64,000 nucleotides of DNA. It comes from Flavobacteriales bacterium UBA7468 (GTDB lineage Bacteria; Bacteroidota; Bacteroidia; Flavobacteriales_D; Crocinitomicaceae). Under the pieces are notes generated by a model. It ran no database searches. It was given only the letters and a program-made list of their open reading frames with translations, and was not told the origin of the DNA. The position numbers and the translations under genes are program-made. Of the stretch, positions 8,905 through 17,824 are shown in pieces. Position 1 is the stretch's first letter. Every line of letters starts with the position of its first letter. The stretch covers positions 1 to 64,000 of the forward strand of contig DLPC01000016.1 of NCBI GenBank assembly GCA_002478565.1. Reading direction: 5' to 3'.

Positions 8905-11355
8905 ATGAAAAGCAAATTTAATACTAGTCCAAAGCTCGTTTTGGACTCAAAATACTTATGTATGATCGCCATCATTCTTGGTGTATTTTTCGAGGTTAGT
9001 GCACAAAACCTCACCCTAAAAATCTATGACGCATTTACTTATCAACCTATTTCAGGGGTACAAATTCAATCAGAATTAGGTATTCAAAAAACAGATGCGA
9101 ATGGTCAGATTTCTTTCAAGATTTCACCCGCTTCATTGGAGCTCAGTCATCCAGATTATGTCTCGATGGTAGTGCCGTTAAGTAAAACAATTGCGCAGAC
9201 TGAAGTATTGATTGAAGTTCGAATGGAACCCAATTCTCAAACAGAAAACGAAACAGTGGTTTCTGCGAATAGAACGGCTGAGAAGCGCAAAGATGTGGCT
9301 CAGAGGATTCAAGTGATACGTTCTGGAGATATTCAGTTTCAACAACAAACTTCAATGGCTGATGTACTTCAAAATTCAGGATCTGTATTTGTTCAAAAAA
9401 GCCAATTGGGTGGAGGAAGCCCGATAATTCGTGGTTTTGAGACCAATAAAGTATTGATTGTTATTGACGGTATACGCATGAACAATGCCATTTACAGAGG
9501 TGGCCACCTTCAAAACGTGATCACCTTGGATCAAGCCAATATGGACCGCGTTGAGTTGGTTTTTGGACCAGGATCTGTCATGTATGGTTCAGATGCGATT
9601 GGAGGCGTGATGGCCTTTCAAACTAAAAATCCCACACTGAGTGCTACAAATGATTTATTGGTAAAAGCGGGGGCCTATACGCGTTATTTTAGTGCAGGCT
9701 CAGGTTATGCCGCCAATGCACAAGTCAATGTTGCAACCAAACGTTTTGGTTCCTTAACCTCGTTTTCTTATGCCAATTATGGTGATCTAAGGCAAGGATC
9801 AAGACGCAGTGCTGCGATTGGTAGTCTGGGCGTTCGAAATTGGTATGTAGACCGTATCAACGGCAAAGATAGTATGGTAACCAACCTAGATTCTAATCTA
9901 CAAGTTGGTTCAGGATACAATCAATATGACGTTTTACAAAAATTTACTTTTGTCCAGAAACAAGGCGTGACGCACCTGTTGAATTTTCAATTGTCCAATT
10001 CAGGTAATATCGATCGCTATGACCGCTTGACCCTGATGTCGGGTTCTAAACCTAGATTCGCTGAATGGTATTATGGACCTCAGTTTAGGTTGTTAACTGC
10101 CTATACACTTGAGCTCAGTAATCCAACCAAATTCTACGACAGAGCCAGGTTGGTTTTGGCTTATCAAAGTATTGAAGAAAGTCGCATTGATCGCAGGTTT
10201 GAAAAGGATACACGAAATCATCGGATTGAAAATTTGAACATTTTTACAATGAACGCAGATTTCATGAAACGCCATGGAAAACACGAATTGCGTTATGGTC
10301 TGGATACTTATTTAAATCAGGTCAATTCCACAGCATTTGCAGAAAATATTCTAACTGGCGAAAGAGCAACACTCAATACACGCTACCCAGATGGTGGTTC
10401 TTCCATGAATGGTGCCGCACTTTATGCTTCGCACACTTATGAAATTTCAGACAAACTCATTTTAAATGACGGGCTTAGACTTTCACAAGTAAACTTGAAT
10501 GCCAAATTCAATGATCAAACTTTCTTCCCTTTCCCTTTTAATTCTATCCAACAAAATCACACCGCTTTGAATGGGAATTTGGGGCTGATCTTTATGCCAA
10601 GTACCAAATGGAGATTTACGCTGAATGGTGCTACGGCTTTTAGAGCACCAAACGTAGATGATCTGACTAAAGTTTTCGAATCAGTTCCGGGCAATATTGT
10701 GGTTCCAAATCCAGATTTAAAGAGTGAATATGCCTATAATGGTGAGTTAGGCTTGTCCTATGCGCTCAATCAGCGTTTGACGATCGGAGGAAATCTATAT
10801 GCGACTTTATTAAGAAATGCCCTTACTGTACAAAATAGTACTTTTGATGGGGCTGATAGCATTATGTTCGATGGACAGTTAAGTCAAGTGATGACAACTA
10901 CTAATGCTGCTAAAGCACGGGTGTGGGGTACAGAATTATATGTGAATGCAAAAATTGCAAATAATCTGGCATTACAAGCAACTTATAATTACACCAACGG
11001 TCGTATATTAACGGATACTGTTCCATATCCTCTGGATCATATTGCACCAGCATTTGGTAAGGCAGCATTGATTTACACGAAAATGAAGTTAAGAACTGAG
11101 TTTTATGTACAATATTCAGGCTGGAAAAAATTAGCTGACTACAATTTGATAGGGGAGGATAATTTCTCCTACGCTACACCTGCAGGCATGCCCAGTTGGT
11201 ATACTCTGAATTTGCGTGTCAATTATATTATCAGCAAAAATTTAAGTGTACAAGCAGCTTGTGAAAATTTGTTGGATCAAAACTACCGCCTTTTTGCCTC
11301 CAATATATCTGCTCCTGGTAGAAATTTCATTGTAACCCTGAGGGGTAATTTTTAA
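8905..11355 (+). CDS. TonB-dependent outer-membrane receptor, heme/hemoglobin-receptor-like
   Basis: An 816-residue TonB-dependent receptor. A signal segment (about residues 18-33) is followed by a CarboxypepD_reg-like beta-sandwich (about 35-118), a plug domain (about 125-240) and a 22-strand-type barrel ending in the C-terminal Phe of VTLRGNF. The plug carries GSPIIRGFETNKVLIVIDG, RMNNAIYRGGHLQN and GPGSVMYGSDAIGGVM, a pattern I associate with the heme/hemoglobin/lactoferrin-type receptors rather than SusC. The ligand remains inferred. No SusD partner or TonB gene adjoins it, so it seems to be transcribed alone. Confidence 0.88.
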   Translation: MKSKFNTSPKLVLDSKYLCMIAIILGVFFEVSAQNLTLKIYDAFTYQPISGVQIQSELGIQKTDANGQISFKISPASLELSHPDYVSMVVPLSKTIAQTEVLIEVRMEPNSQTENETVVSANRTAEKRKDVAQRIQVIRSGDIQFQQQTSMADVLQNSGSVFVQKSQLGGGSPIIRGFETNKVLIVIDGIRMNNAIYRGGHLQNVITLDQANMDRVELVFGPGSVMYGSDAIGGVMAFQTKNPTLSATNDLLVKAGAYTRYFSAGSGYAANAQVNVATKRFGSLTSFSYANYGDLRQGSRRSAAIGSLGVRNWYVDRINGKDSMVTNLDSNLQVGSGYNQYDVLQKFTFVQKQGVTHLLNFQLSNSGNIDRYDRLTLMSGSKPRFAEWYYGPQFRLLTAYTLELSNPTKFYDRARLVLAYQSIEESRIDRRFEKDTRNHRIENLNIFTMNADFMKRHGKHELRYGLDTYLNQVNSTAFAENILTGERATLNTRYPDGGSSMNGAALYASHTYEISDKLILNDGLRLSQVNLNAKFNDQTFFPFPFNSIQQNHTALNGNLGLIFMPSTKWRFTLNGATAFRAPNVDDLTKVFESVPGNIVVPNPDLKSEYAYNGELGLSYALNQRLTIGGNLYATLLRNALTVQNSTFDGADSIMFDGQLSQVMTTTNAAKARVWGTELYVNAKIANNLALQATYNYTNGRILTDTVPYPLDHIAPAFGKAALIYTKMKLRTEFYVQYSGWKKLADYNLIGEDNFSYATPAGMPSWYTLNLRVNYIISKNLSVQAACENLLDQNYRLFASNISAPGRNFIVTLRGNF

Positions 11356-11359
11356 CCGT

Positions 11360-12133
11360 TTAATTTGAATCTTTGGTTGCGTACTTTCCTTCTTTAGCAA
11401 GGTAGAAAAAGGTATACTTGATTTTTTCTAAATTTTGGAGCTTGGGAACAAAAGTATTTTTGTCTGCGCTCGCTGGAAGTGCCTCTAACTTGGCCTCCAT
11501 TACAAAAATATTGCGTTGTGGCCCATAGGAACCTGCGCCATATTCAAAATGATAGGCCTCTGTTTGATTGGTACCAAGTCCGTCAAAATTCTTGAATTGA
11601 AAAATGCGTCTAGGTGTATGATTTGTGACGGTGTAAAAATCTTTGTAACTCGCATTTCGGATTCGGAAGTCAATGAGGATGTCTTGATAGTCTGGGCTTG
11701 AAATATTCTCAAAACTTACAAGCAGCGGTAGTAAGGGTGATGACGGAATGGCGAGCGGAGGGGAAAGCATATCAAGTTTTCCATCAAAGAAGAAAAAGTA
11801 ATTGTAGTTTCCCATGAAACCAAGCTCTGCACGCTTCGCGGGATTAGGAGAGGCCATTGCTTCTTTTAAAGCGAAGTCTTTTCGGTTGACAGTGACAATG
11901 GCATCTTCAACGCCATCTGCATCAAGCTGCGCTCGATAAATTTGCATCGAAAAGGTTTCGTTTGCTTGGATGTTCAATTTTGCTCGAACCATGCGATCGG
12001 CGTATTGCTCAAGGGTTTGCTTTCCTTTGGTAGGTAATTCTTGCGTTTGAATTTCTTGTGTTTCTTGCTTGCTGGTTTCTTCACAAGCAAACAAAAGCAA
12101 ACTGAAAACGGTAAATAAAAGATATTTTTTCAC
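11360..12133 (-). CDS. Lipoprotein of unknown function
   Basis: Read from GTG at 12133, the product (257 residues) begins VKKYLLFTVFSLLLFAC, a clean lipoprotein signal with the lipobox LLFAC. A longer frame opening at 12172 would put 13 non-signal residues in front and read through the promoter box, so GTG is preferred. The mature part is polar and includes a segment mentioning repeated aromatic strands (NYNYFFFFDGK). It has no recognised domain. The GTG is 4 nt after a perfect TATATTTG box. It converges on the TonB receptor gene with a 4-nt gap. Confidence 0.72.
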   Translation of the reverse strand: MKKYLLFTVFSLLLFACEETSKQETQEIQTQELPTKGKQTLEQYADRMVRAKLNIQANETFSMQIYRAQLDADGVEDAIVTVNRKDFALKEAMASPNPAKRAELGFMGNYNYFFFFDGKLDMLSPPLAIPSSPLLPLLVSFENISSPDYQDILIDFRIRNASYKDFYTVTNHTPRRIFQFKNFDGLGTNQTEAYHFEYGAGSYGPQRNIFVMEAKLEALPASADKNTFVPKLQNLEKIKYTFFYLAKEGKYATKDSN

Positions 12134-12137
12134 AGTA

Positions 12138-12145
12138 CAAATATA
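12138..12145 (-). promoter_or_regulatory. -7 box TATATTTG, 4 nt before the lipoprotein GTG
   Basis: Read on the minus strand this is a perfect TAnnTTTG. A TTG on the minus strand (complement of 12170-12172) lies 24 nt further upstream as a possible -33 element. The 4-nt gap to the GTG predicts a leaderless transcript. Confidence 0.5.
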
Positions 12146-12296
12146 AGCAACCAATAGAACGTTTATACACAATTATATGGGAGTTATATACAAAAAATGT
12201 TGAAAAATACTCTGGAAGACACGTTATATTAAAGCCTTGTTAATAAGCAAGATAACTCATGTTATTTACTTTGTTGCATGAAAATATTTATTTGAA

Positions 12297-12350
12297 ATGA
12301 AACTTTCAAAAGCAACATGGCGTAAGAGCACCAAAAATAAAACAACATGA
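12297..12350 (+). CDS. Possible 17-residue basic leader peptide
   Basis: ATG at 12297 opens a 17-codon reading frame, MKLSKATWRKSTKNKTT, with seven Lys/Arg residues. Its stop overlaps the next start as ATGA (12347-12350), the usual arrangement for translational coupling. Such a short frame can occur by chance and there is no homology evidence, so confidence is low. Confidence 0.25.
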   Translation: MKLSKATWRKSTKNKTT

Positions 12351-12538
12351 CAACAAGCATACAATCACTCCGCACTAAATCAATTCGTCAAGCAAAGCTG
12401 AAACTAGATCAGCACCGTGAATTAGGTACTAAAAGTGCACTAAATATTTTTGAAGTTGCTGAATTGTTAGACAGCATTCGCAACACAGAAAACAAAATGA
12501 TCGAAGAGCCACAAGCCTTCGCCTTGATACTCAACTAA
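12347..12538 (+). CDS. Small protein of unknown function (63 aa)
   Basis: A 63-residue protein with a Lys/Arg-rich N-terminal half and a predicted helical middle (LNIFEVAELLDSIRNTENKM). It has no signal peptide and no recognised domain. It stands alone between two minus-strand genes in its own small transcription unit, with a good intrinsic terminator 25 nt after its stop, which supports it being a real gene. Confidence 0.5.
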   Translation: MTTSIQSLRTKSIRQAKLKLDQHRELGTKSALNIFEVAELLDSIRNTENKMIEEPQAFALILN

Positions 12539-12562
12539 TCAAAGTTGTTTTTTAGATAGAGA

Positions 12563-12588
12563 AGACCGCCATGAGTGGTCTTTTTTTA
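12563..12588 (+). terminator. Intrinsic terminator after the 63-aa gene
   Basis: Stem AGACCGC/GTGGTCT (7 bp including one G-T pair) with loop CATGA, followed by six or more T residues on the plus strand. It ends the small plus-strand transcription unit before the convergent mnmA gene. Confidence 0.75.
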
Positions 12589-12600
12589 TTTGCCTATTTT

Positions 12601-13779
12601 TTAGTGTGCAATGACGCCGCTTCCTAATAATTCGTCACTTGCATACCAAGCTGCAAATTGACCAGGTGTTATTCCCTTTTGAAGCGTTGCAAATAAGATG
12701 TAGTGATCCTCGCCCTTACGAATCAAAATGGCTTCCTGCAGAGGTTGTCTGTATCGGATTCTAACTTGACATTTTAAAACGCCCTCTTTTTGGAAGGTTT
12801 TATGCTCATTGAACCAAGAAATTTCACTCCTCTCCAGCTTTAAGGCCCAACGATTGAGTCCAGGATGACTTTCTTTTTGTCCGCTAAATACAATGTTATT
12901 GCGTGTGTCGATTCCAATAACAAAACTGGGCTCAGGTCTGCCGCCAATATGCAAACCTTTGCGCTGCCCGATGGTGTAGTAGTGGGCGCCTTGATGAGTT
13001 GTTACTTGTTTGCCGTCTGAAATTTGATATTCAAAAGACTTCGCGAGTTCTTCAATATTTTCAATCGAAGGATTCAGTTCATGATATGCCTTTAACTGTG
13101 GTAGCGCTGGATCTACTTCAATAATAGGACCTTCTTTGGGAGCTAATTGTTGTTGAAGAAAAGTAGGCAGTGCAATTTTACCTACAAAACAGAGGCCTTG
13201 AGAGTCTTTCTTGTTGGCTGTTACCAATCCTTGTTCTTCTGCAATTGCACGAACTTCAGCTTTTTGTAAATGCCCAATAGGGAAAAGTGCCTTGGCTAAT
13301 TGATCTTGGCTTAACTGACACAAAAAATAAGATTGATCTTTATTAGGGTCCGCTCCGGCTAATAAACTAAATGAGCCGTCCGTATTTTCTCTTTTTTGAC
13401 AATAATGCCCAGTGGCAACGAAGTCGGCACCGAGGTCAAGCGCTGCATTCAAGAAAACATCGAATTTGATTTCTCGGTTACAAAGTACATCCGGGTTAGG
13501 GGTACGGCCTGCCTCGTATTCCTTGAACATATAATTGACTATGCGTTCTTTGTATTGCTCGGATAAATCGATAACTTGAAACGGTATACCCAATTGCTGT
13601 GCAATTAAAAGTGCATCGTTAGAGTCGTCAATCCAGGGGCATTCGTCAGAAAGAGTTACACTTTCGTCGTGCCAATTGCGCATGAACATGCCAATGACTT
13701 CATAGCCTTGTTGTTGCAACAGATAAGCTGTTACACTGGAGTCAACACCACCAGAAAGTCCTACGACAACTCTTTGCAT
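12601..13779 (-). CDS. mnmA: tRNA-specific 2-thiouridylase MnmA
   Basis: A 392-residue enzyme that makes 2-thiouridine at position 34 of tRNA Lys, Glu and Gln. The N-terminal PP-loop ATPase motif GLSGGVDSSVT spans about residues 7-17. The two catalytic cysteines are in DVLCNREIKF and DSQGLCFVGKI, and the HYYTIGQRKGLHIGG stretch of the central beta domain is present. Length is normal for Bacteroidota. It starts 9 nt after the stop of the FAD oxidoreductase gene, with a TAACTTTG box in the gap, so it may be both co-transcribed and independently transcribed. Confidence 0.96.
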   Translation of the reverse strand: MQRVVVGLSGGVDSSVTAYLLQQQGYEVIGMFMRNWHDESVTLSDECPWIDDSNDALLIAQQLGIPFQVIDLSEQYKERIVNYMFKEYEAGRTPNPDVLCNREIKFDVFLNAALDLGADFVATGHYCQKRENTDGSFSLLAGADPNKDQSYFLCQLSQDQLAKALFPIGHLQKAEVRAIAEEQGLVTANKKDSQGLCFVGKIALPTFLQQQLAPKEGPIIEVDPALPQLKAYHELNPSIENIEELAKSFEYQISDGKQVTTHQGAHYYTIGQRKGLHIGGRPEPSFVIGIDTRNNIVFSGQKESHPGLNRWALKLERSEISWFNEHKTFQKEGVLKCQVRIRYRQPLQEAILIRKGEDHYILFATLQKGITPGQFAAWYASDELLGSGVIAH

Positions 13780-13783
13780 AATG

Positions 13784-13791
13784 CAAAGTTA
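13784..13791 (-). promoter_or_regulatory. -7-like box TAACTTTG before mnmA
   Basis: A perfect TAnnTTTG on the minus strand, 4 nt before the mnmA ATG. Its first three bases are also the TAA stop of the upstream oxidoreductase gene, so chance cannot be excluded. No good -33 TTG is visible at the normal distance. Confidence 0.35.
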
Positions 13792-15363
13792 GTGCTTCTT
13801 TGGTGCTTCTGCACCATTTTTTTCTAAAGCAATTTTTTCCAAGCTATTGATGCCATCAATAGCGGCAGAAACAATGCCACCTGCATAACCTGCTCCTTCA
13901 GCAATTGGATAGAGATTAGCAAGTTGAATGTGTTGAAAGGTAAGGGGGTCACGCGGGATAAGGACTGGAGAGGAGGTGCGGGATTCAGGTGCGTGAACTA
14001 CGGCATCGTTGGTTAAAAAGCCAGGCATTTTTTGGTTGAAATCAATAAACGCTTGTCGGAGACGCTTGTAGACAAACGCGGGGAAGATTTCCTTGAGATT
14101 AACGCTTACTATTCCGGGTTGATACGATGATCGAGGAAAACTAGTACTGATTTTGCCATCGACAAAATCTTTGAGACATTGAGCCGGAACTTTTTGTGTT
14201 TTACCTGCAGCTTCCCAGCACCGTCTTTCAATTTCTTTTTGAAAGTCAAGACAAACAAATGGGTCAGTAGCGTTTTCAAAATCGCTGGGTTCAATTCCTA
14301 CAACAATTCCTGAATTGGAATAAATATTGTTTCTTTTAGAAGGGGACCACCCGTTGGTAACCACCTCTTGGGTTTCTGTAGCACAAGGTGCAATAATGCC
14401 ACCTGGGCACATGCAAAATGAGTAAACGCCACGATTATCGACTTGAGTAACGAGACTATAAGAAGCAGGAGGTAGGTATTCGTCATGAAGACGGCCATGG
14501 TATTGAATGCCGTCAATATAGGCTTGTGTGTGTTCCACCCTTACGCCGAGCGCAAAAGGTTTTGGCTTCAGTGCCACTTGTTTTCGGTGTAACAAATCAA
14601 ATATATCTCGGGCAGAATGCCCGGTTGCCAATATCAGGTTGTCAATGTTGATTTTTGCACTATTGTTGATTTCAATTTGCTGTATGCGGTTGTTGTCAAT
14701 GATAATATCTGTGAGTTTGCTTTCAAAGTGAATTTCGCCTCCTGCAATAAGGATTTGTTCTCTGATGGCTTCGATGAGCTGCGGTAGCTTATTGGTGCCG
14801 ATATGTGGATGGGCATCAATTAGGATGTCTTCTTTAGCACCAAATTGAACCAATAACTCGAGTACTTTTTGAACATCACCGCGTTTCTTTGAGCGCGTAT
14901 AGAGCTTTCCATCTGAGTAGGTCCCGGCCCCGCCTTCGCCAAAACAATAATTAGACTCTGGGTTGAGCACGTGTTCTTTGGTCAGTTTGGCGAGGTCGCG
15001 TCGGCGCGCCCTGACATCTTTGCCGCGCTCATAGACAATGGGTTTAATGCCAAACAAAATAGCTTGGAGCGCGGCGAAGAGTCCGGCGGGGCCGGCCCCA
15101 ACAATGTGCACAACCTGGGCTTTTGTGGCAAGGCTCTTGAACTCATAAGATTGAAATCTTGGAGTCAATTCGGTATCAATTGAAACTTCAAGCGTAACAT
15201 TGATTTTAATCTGGCGCTGACGCGCGTCAATGCTCCGTTTCTTCCAACGAAAATAAGGTGTTTGATGGGGTTTGAGCCTCAGTTCTTGTCGAACCTTTTG
15301 CTCGAGGTAAAGCGCATCTTGGGCCTCTTCTGGAGTGCAAGTAAATTGCAATTGGGTTGTCAT
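13789..15363 (-). CDS. NAD(P)/FAD-dependent oxidoreductase
   Basis: A 524-residue flavoprotein of the uncharacterised FAD-dependent dehydrogenase family. The dinucleotide-binding motif GAGPAG is at residues 89-94, after an N-terminal domain of about 80 residues with many basic residues. Further flavin-family segments include GEGGAGTYSDGKLYTR and, near the C-terminus, AEGAGYAGGIVSAAIDG. The physiological substrate of this family is not known to me. Its start codon overlaps the stop of the upstream porT gene by 4 nt, placing it in the ubiE-porT-oxidoreductase run. Confidence 0.85.
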   Translation of the reverse strand: MTTQLQFTCTPEEAQDALYLEQKVRQELRLKPHQTPYFRWKKRSIDARQRQIKINVTLEVSIDTELTPRFQSYEFKSLATKAQVVHIVGAGPAGLFAALQAILFGIKPIVYERGKDVRARRRDLAKLTKEHVLNPESNYCFGEGGAGTYSDGKLYTRSKKRGDVQKVLELLVQFGAKEDILIDAHPHIGTNKLPQLIEAIREQILIAGGEIHFESKLTDIIIDNNRIQQIEINNSAKINIDNLILATGHSARDIFDLLHRKQVALKPKPFALGVRVEHTQAYIDGIQYHGRLHDEYLPPASYSLVTQVDNRGVYSFCMCPGGIIAPCATETQEVVTNGWSPSKRNNIYSNSGIVVGIEPSDFENATDPFVCLDFQKEIERRCWEAAGKTQKVPAQCLKDFVDGKISTSFPRSSYQPGIVSVNLKEIFPAFVYKRLRQAFIDFNQKMPGFLTNDAVVHAPESRTSSPVLIPRDPLTFQHIQLANLYPIAEGAGYAGGIVSAAIDGINSLEKIALEKNGAEAPKKH

Positions 15364-16067
15364 CCTTCAAAAATCATTGAAAAATACCAAGCGCGGTTAT
15401 AGAGCTGATCTATAGGGTTTGAAACCGGTGTGAAATCTTGGATAAAACTACTTTTAAAGCCATGGCTATATTTGAGTTCTAGGCCAAATTTAAAATAGGG
15501 TGCGAAAAATTCAATGCCGGCCCCAATTTGTCCTTGCCAATCGTTTTTCTTGATTTTTACAAAAGGGTCGTAAAAATTTTGAGAGGCATCTTGCTGTGAT
15601 TGTAAATCAATGGAATATTGCATACCAAATAAAGAATAAGCGGTAAAATTATTGTAGCGCTTAGTCCGGAATTGCAACATCATTGGAAATTCTAAGTTGG
15701 TCGAATTGACACGTTGTTCGCCGTATCCGTTGGCAAACCAATTGGTATCAAGGCTTTTATATTGAAGTACGCGTTCTTGAAAAGACAAGGTAGGAATGAG
15801 GCGAAAACGAATGGTGGGTGTCCCGAGTTTAATTGTGGTTAAAATGCCTAGTTGACCACCCGGTTGCGCTTGGTTGGTCAAGGAAAGCAATTGGTATTGG
15901 CTATAGGCATTCGTTTTTGGCATGACAGTGAAGTCAGAGGTATTGACCCCTAGCATAAAGCCGAAGTGAATATAGCGTTTGTCGAAGTTTTTGTAGCGCT
16001 GTTGCTTTTGAGATTGACCGAACAATCCAAATGACAAGAAAAGAAAAAACAGGGCAATTAAGCGCAT
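15360..16067 (-). CDS. porT: PorT-family outer-membrane protein (type IX secretion)
   Basis: A 235-residue protein with a signal peptide (residues 1-17, ending GLFGQ) and a barrel-like body beginning YIHFGFMLGVNTSDF, the start typical of PorT/SprT proteins. PorT is required for type IX secretion in Porphyromonas and Flavobacterium. The gene directly follows ubiE, a neighbourhood I recall from other Bacteroidota, and the window also contains a protein with a T9SS sorting domain. It could instead be a general PorT-like beta-barrel protein, but context favours the T9SS component. Confidence 0.8.
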   Translation of the reverse strand: MRLIALFFLFLSFGLFGQSQKQQRYKNFDKRYIHFGFMLGVNTSDFTVMPKTNAYSQYQLLSLTNQAQPGGQLGILTTIKLGTPTIRFRLIPTLSFQERVLQYKSLDTNWFANGYGEQRVNSTNLEFPMMLQFRTKRYNNFTAYSLFGMQYSIDLQSQQDASQNFYDPFVKIKKNDWQGQIGAGIEFFAPYFKFGLELKYSHGFKSSFIQDFTPVSNPIDQLYNRAWYFSMIFEG

Positions 16068-16096
16068 GTGCTACTAACGTAAAATGTTTGATTTTA

Positions 16097-16834
16097 TTAT
16101 GCTTCTGGTTTTTGTCCAACATAAATGCTGGCTATCCCACCGCTGAGTCTGATGGTTTTTTTAGACTCAAAACCAACTTTGTTCATGACAGCAACGAAAG
16201 CTTCACCCTCAGGAAATACAGCGACGCTTTCTGGTAGGTAAGTGTAGGCTCTTTCGTCTTTTGAAATGTACTTGCCAAACAGCGGAATCATCACATTGGA
16301 ATAAAACGCAAAGAGTTGTTTGATTGGGAAAGCTTTTGGTTTTGAAAATTCTAGAACTACGGCAGTTCCGCCGGGTTTTAGAACGCGAAGCATTTCAGCA
16401 AGGCCTTTCTCGAGATTTTCAAAATTTCTGACACCAAAACCCACAGTTATGGCATCAAAAGTTGCCGTTTCAAAGGGCATATTTTCAGAATCACCAAGCT
16501 GCATGTCGATGATATGATCAAAAGCTCGTTTTTTCATTTTGGTTTTCCCGACCTCAAGCATGCCGGAGGATATATCCATTCCGATAATCTTCGTGGGCTT
16601 GAGTTTCAGGCTGGCAATGGCGAAGTCTCCGGTGCCAGTTGCCAAATCTAGGATCATTTTTGGTGCTTTTGACTGCAGTTGTTTGACTGCCTTTTTACGC
16701 CAAAGATGGTCTATGCCTAATGATAAAAAGTGGTTGAGAAAATCGTAATTGGCAGAAATGTTATTGAACATCTGTGCAACTTCTTCTTTTTTTGTTTTCC
16801 CAGAATCGTAGGGTTTGACTACTTTTTCAGACAT
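16097..16834 (-). CDS. ubiE: Demethylmenaquinone methyltransferase UbiE/MenG
   Basis: A 245-residue class I SAM-dependent methyltransferase completing menaquinone synthesis. The SAM-binding glycine motif is DLATGTGDFAIASL (about residues 62-75), followed by the acidic GMDISSGMLEVGK strand. The family-specific FNNISANYDFLNHFLSLGID N-terminus and VGFGVRNFENL are intact. It begins 2 nt after the stop of the PfkB kinase gene and is 29 nt before porT, so it belongs to a run of minus-strand genes. Confidence 0.96.
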   Translation of the reverse strand: MSEKVVKPYDSGKTKKEEVAQMFNNISANYDFLNHFLSLGIDHLWRKKAVKQLQSKAPKMILDLATGTGDFAIASLKLKPTKIIGMDISSGMLEVGKTKMKKRAFDHIIDMQLGDSENMPFETATFDAITVGFGVRNFENLEKGLAEMLRVLKPGGTAVVLEFSKPKAFPIKQLFAFYSNVMIPLFGKYISKDERAYTYLPESVAVFPEGEAFVAVMNKVGFESKKTIRLSGGIASIYVGQKPEA

Positions 16835-16836
16835 AG

Positions 16837-17823
16837 TTATGATAGTTTTTGAAGCGCTTCTTCAAGTAAAAGTTGTTTGTTGATCCTGACCACACCAGGG
16901 CTTTCGCAGACCAGGCCTCCTGCTAAGTTGGCAACTGCTGCAATGAGTTGGGGTTGCGCCCCACAAATAAGACATAAGCTTGCTGTGGCAATGACGGTAT
17001 CACCAGCTCCTGAAACATCGGCAATGTTGCGTATGTGAGCAGGTTGTTTATGATGTTTTTGACCATCGTAAAGCTGAACGCCATGCTCCGACAAGGTTAC
17101 AAATGAAAACTGGTTGTTCAGCTGTTTTTGTAGTTCAACCAATGCGTTGTCGAGTGCTGCTGAATTGCTCGTGTAATCAAAAGTTAGTCCGAGGCCTTCT
17201 TTGAGTTCTTTTAGATTTGGTTTAAAAAGCGTACAGTGTTGGTAGCTTAAAAAGTTCTTCTTTTTAGGGTCAACGGCAGTAGGGATGTTTCGTTGATTGG
17301 CTTCTGAGATGATCCAGTGAATCATTTCAGAGGTAAGTACACCTTTATTGTAATCTTCTAAGATAATGCCATCTACACCATTTTCGAGCTGCTGTAAAAT
17401 AGCTGCTTTTAAATCTTGTGTTTCTTGCGCGCTCAAATCGTGTTGATCTTCGGTGTCTATGCGTAACAACTGCTTGCTGTTTGACAATACCCTTGTTTTA
17501 ATCGTGGTTTTACGGCTTGAAGAGCAAAGCATGGCCTCTACATTGAGCTGCGCTTCCTTGAATAACTGCAGCAATTGTTCACCCGCTTGATCTTGGCCAA
17601 TAACACTTGCGATGAGTGGTTTTGCACCCAATGCTTGTAGATTTAAGGCAACATTGCCTGCGCCTCCAATACGCTGCTCTTGGTATGCAAAATCAACAAC
17701 AGGAACTGGTGCTTCAGGGCTCATGCGATTCACAGTGCCGTGCAAGTAGGCGTCTGTCATGACGTCTCCAAGTACTAGGACACGTTTACCGTTGAATGCA
17801 TCAAAAAGCGCCTGGAGCGTCAT
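16837..17823 (-). CDS. PfkB-family kinase, HldE-N/RfaE1-like heptose-7-phosphate kinase
   Basis: Read from ATG at 17823 (MTLQALFDAFNG), a 328-residue ribokinase-fold kinase. The N-terminal VLVLGDVMTDAYLHGTVNRMSPEAPVPVV region is characteristic of the kinase half of HldE, which phosphorylates D-glycero-D-manno-heptose 7-phosphate for LPS core synthesis. GGAGNVALNLQALG and the C-terminal DVSGAGDTV anion-hole/catalytic motif are present. The adenylyltransferase half of HldE is absent, so that step must be supplied elsewhere. The start at 17823 lies just after the upstream aminotransferase stop; a longer start at 17853 would overlap that gene. Confidence 0.85.
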   Translation of the reverse strand: MTLQALFDAFNGKRVLVLGDVMTDAYLHGTVNRMSPEAPVPVVDFAYQEQRIGGAGNVALNLQALGAKPLIASVIGQDQAGEQLLQLFKEAQLNVEAMLCSSSRKTTIKTRVLSNSKQLLRIDTEDQHDLSAQETQDLKAAILQQLENGVDGIILEDYNKGVLTSEMIHWIISEANQRNIPTAVDPKKKNFLSYQHCTLFKPNLKELKEGLGLTFDYTSNSAALDNALVELQKQLNNQFSFVTLSEHGVQLYDGQKHHKQPAHIRNIADVSGAGDTVIATASLCLICGAQPQLIAAVANLAGGLVCESPGVVRINKQLLLEEALQKLS

Positions 17824-17824
17824 G

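Noticed and set aside
12297..12348. Short peptide as a toxin of a toxin-antitoxin pair with the 63-residue gene.
   Set aside because: Neither product has a hydrophobic helix or known toxin motif; the leader idea is kept as a low-confidence finding instead.
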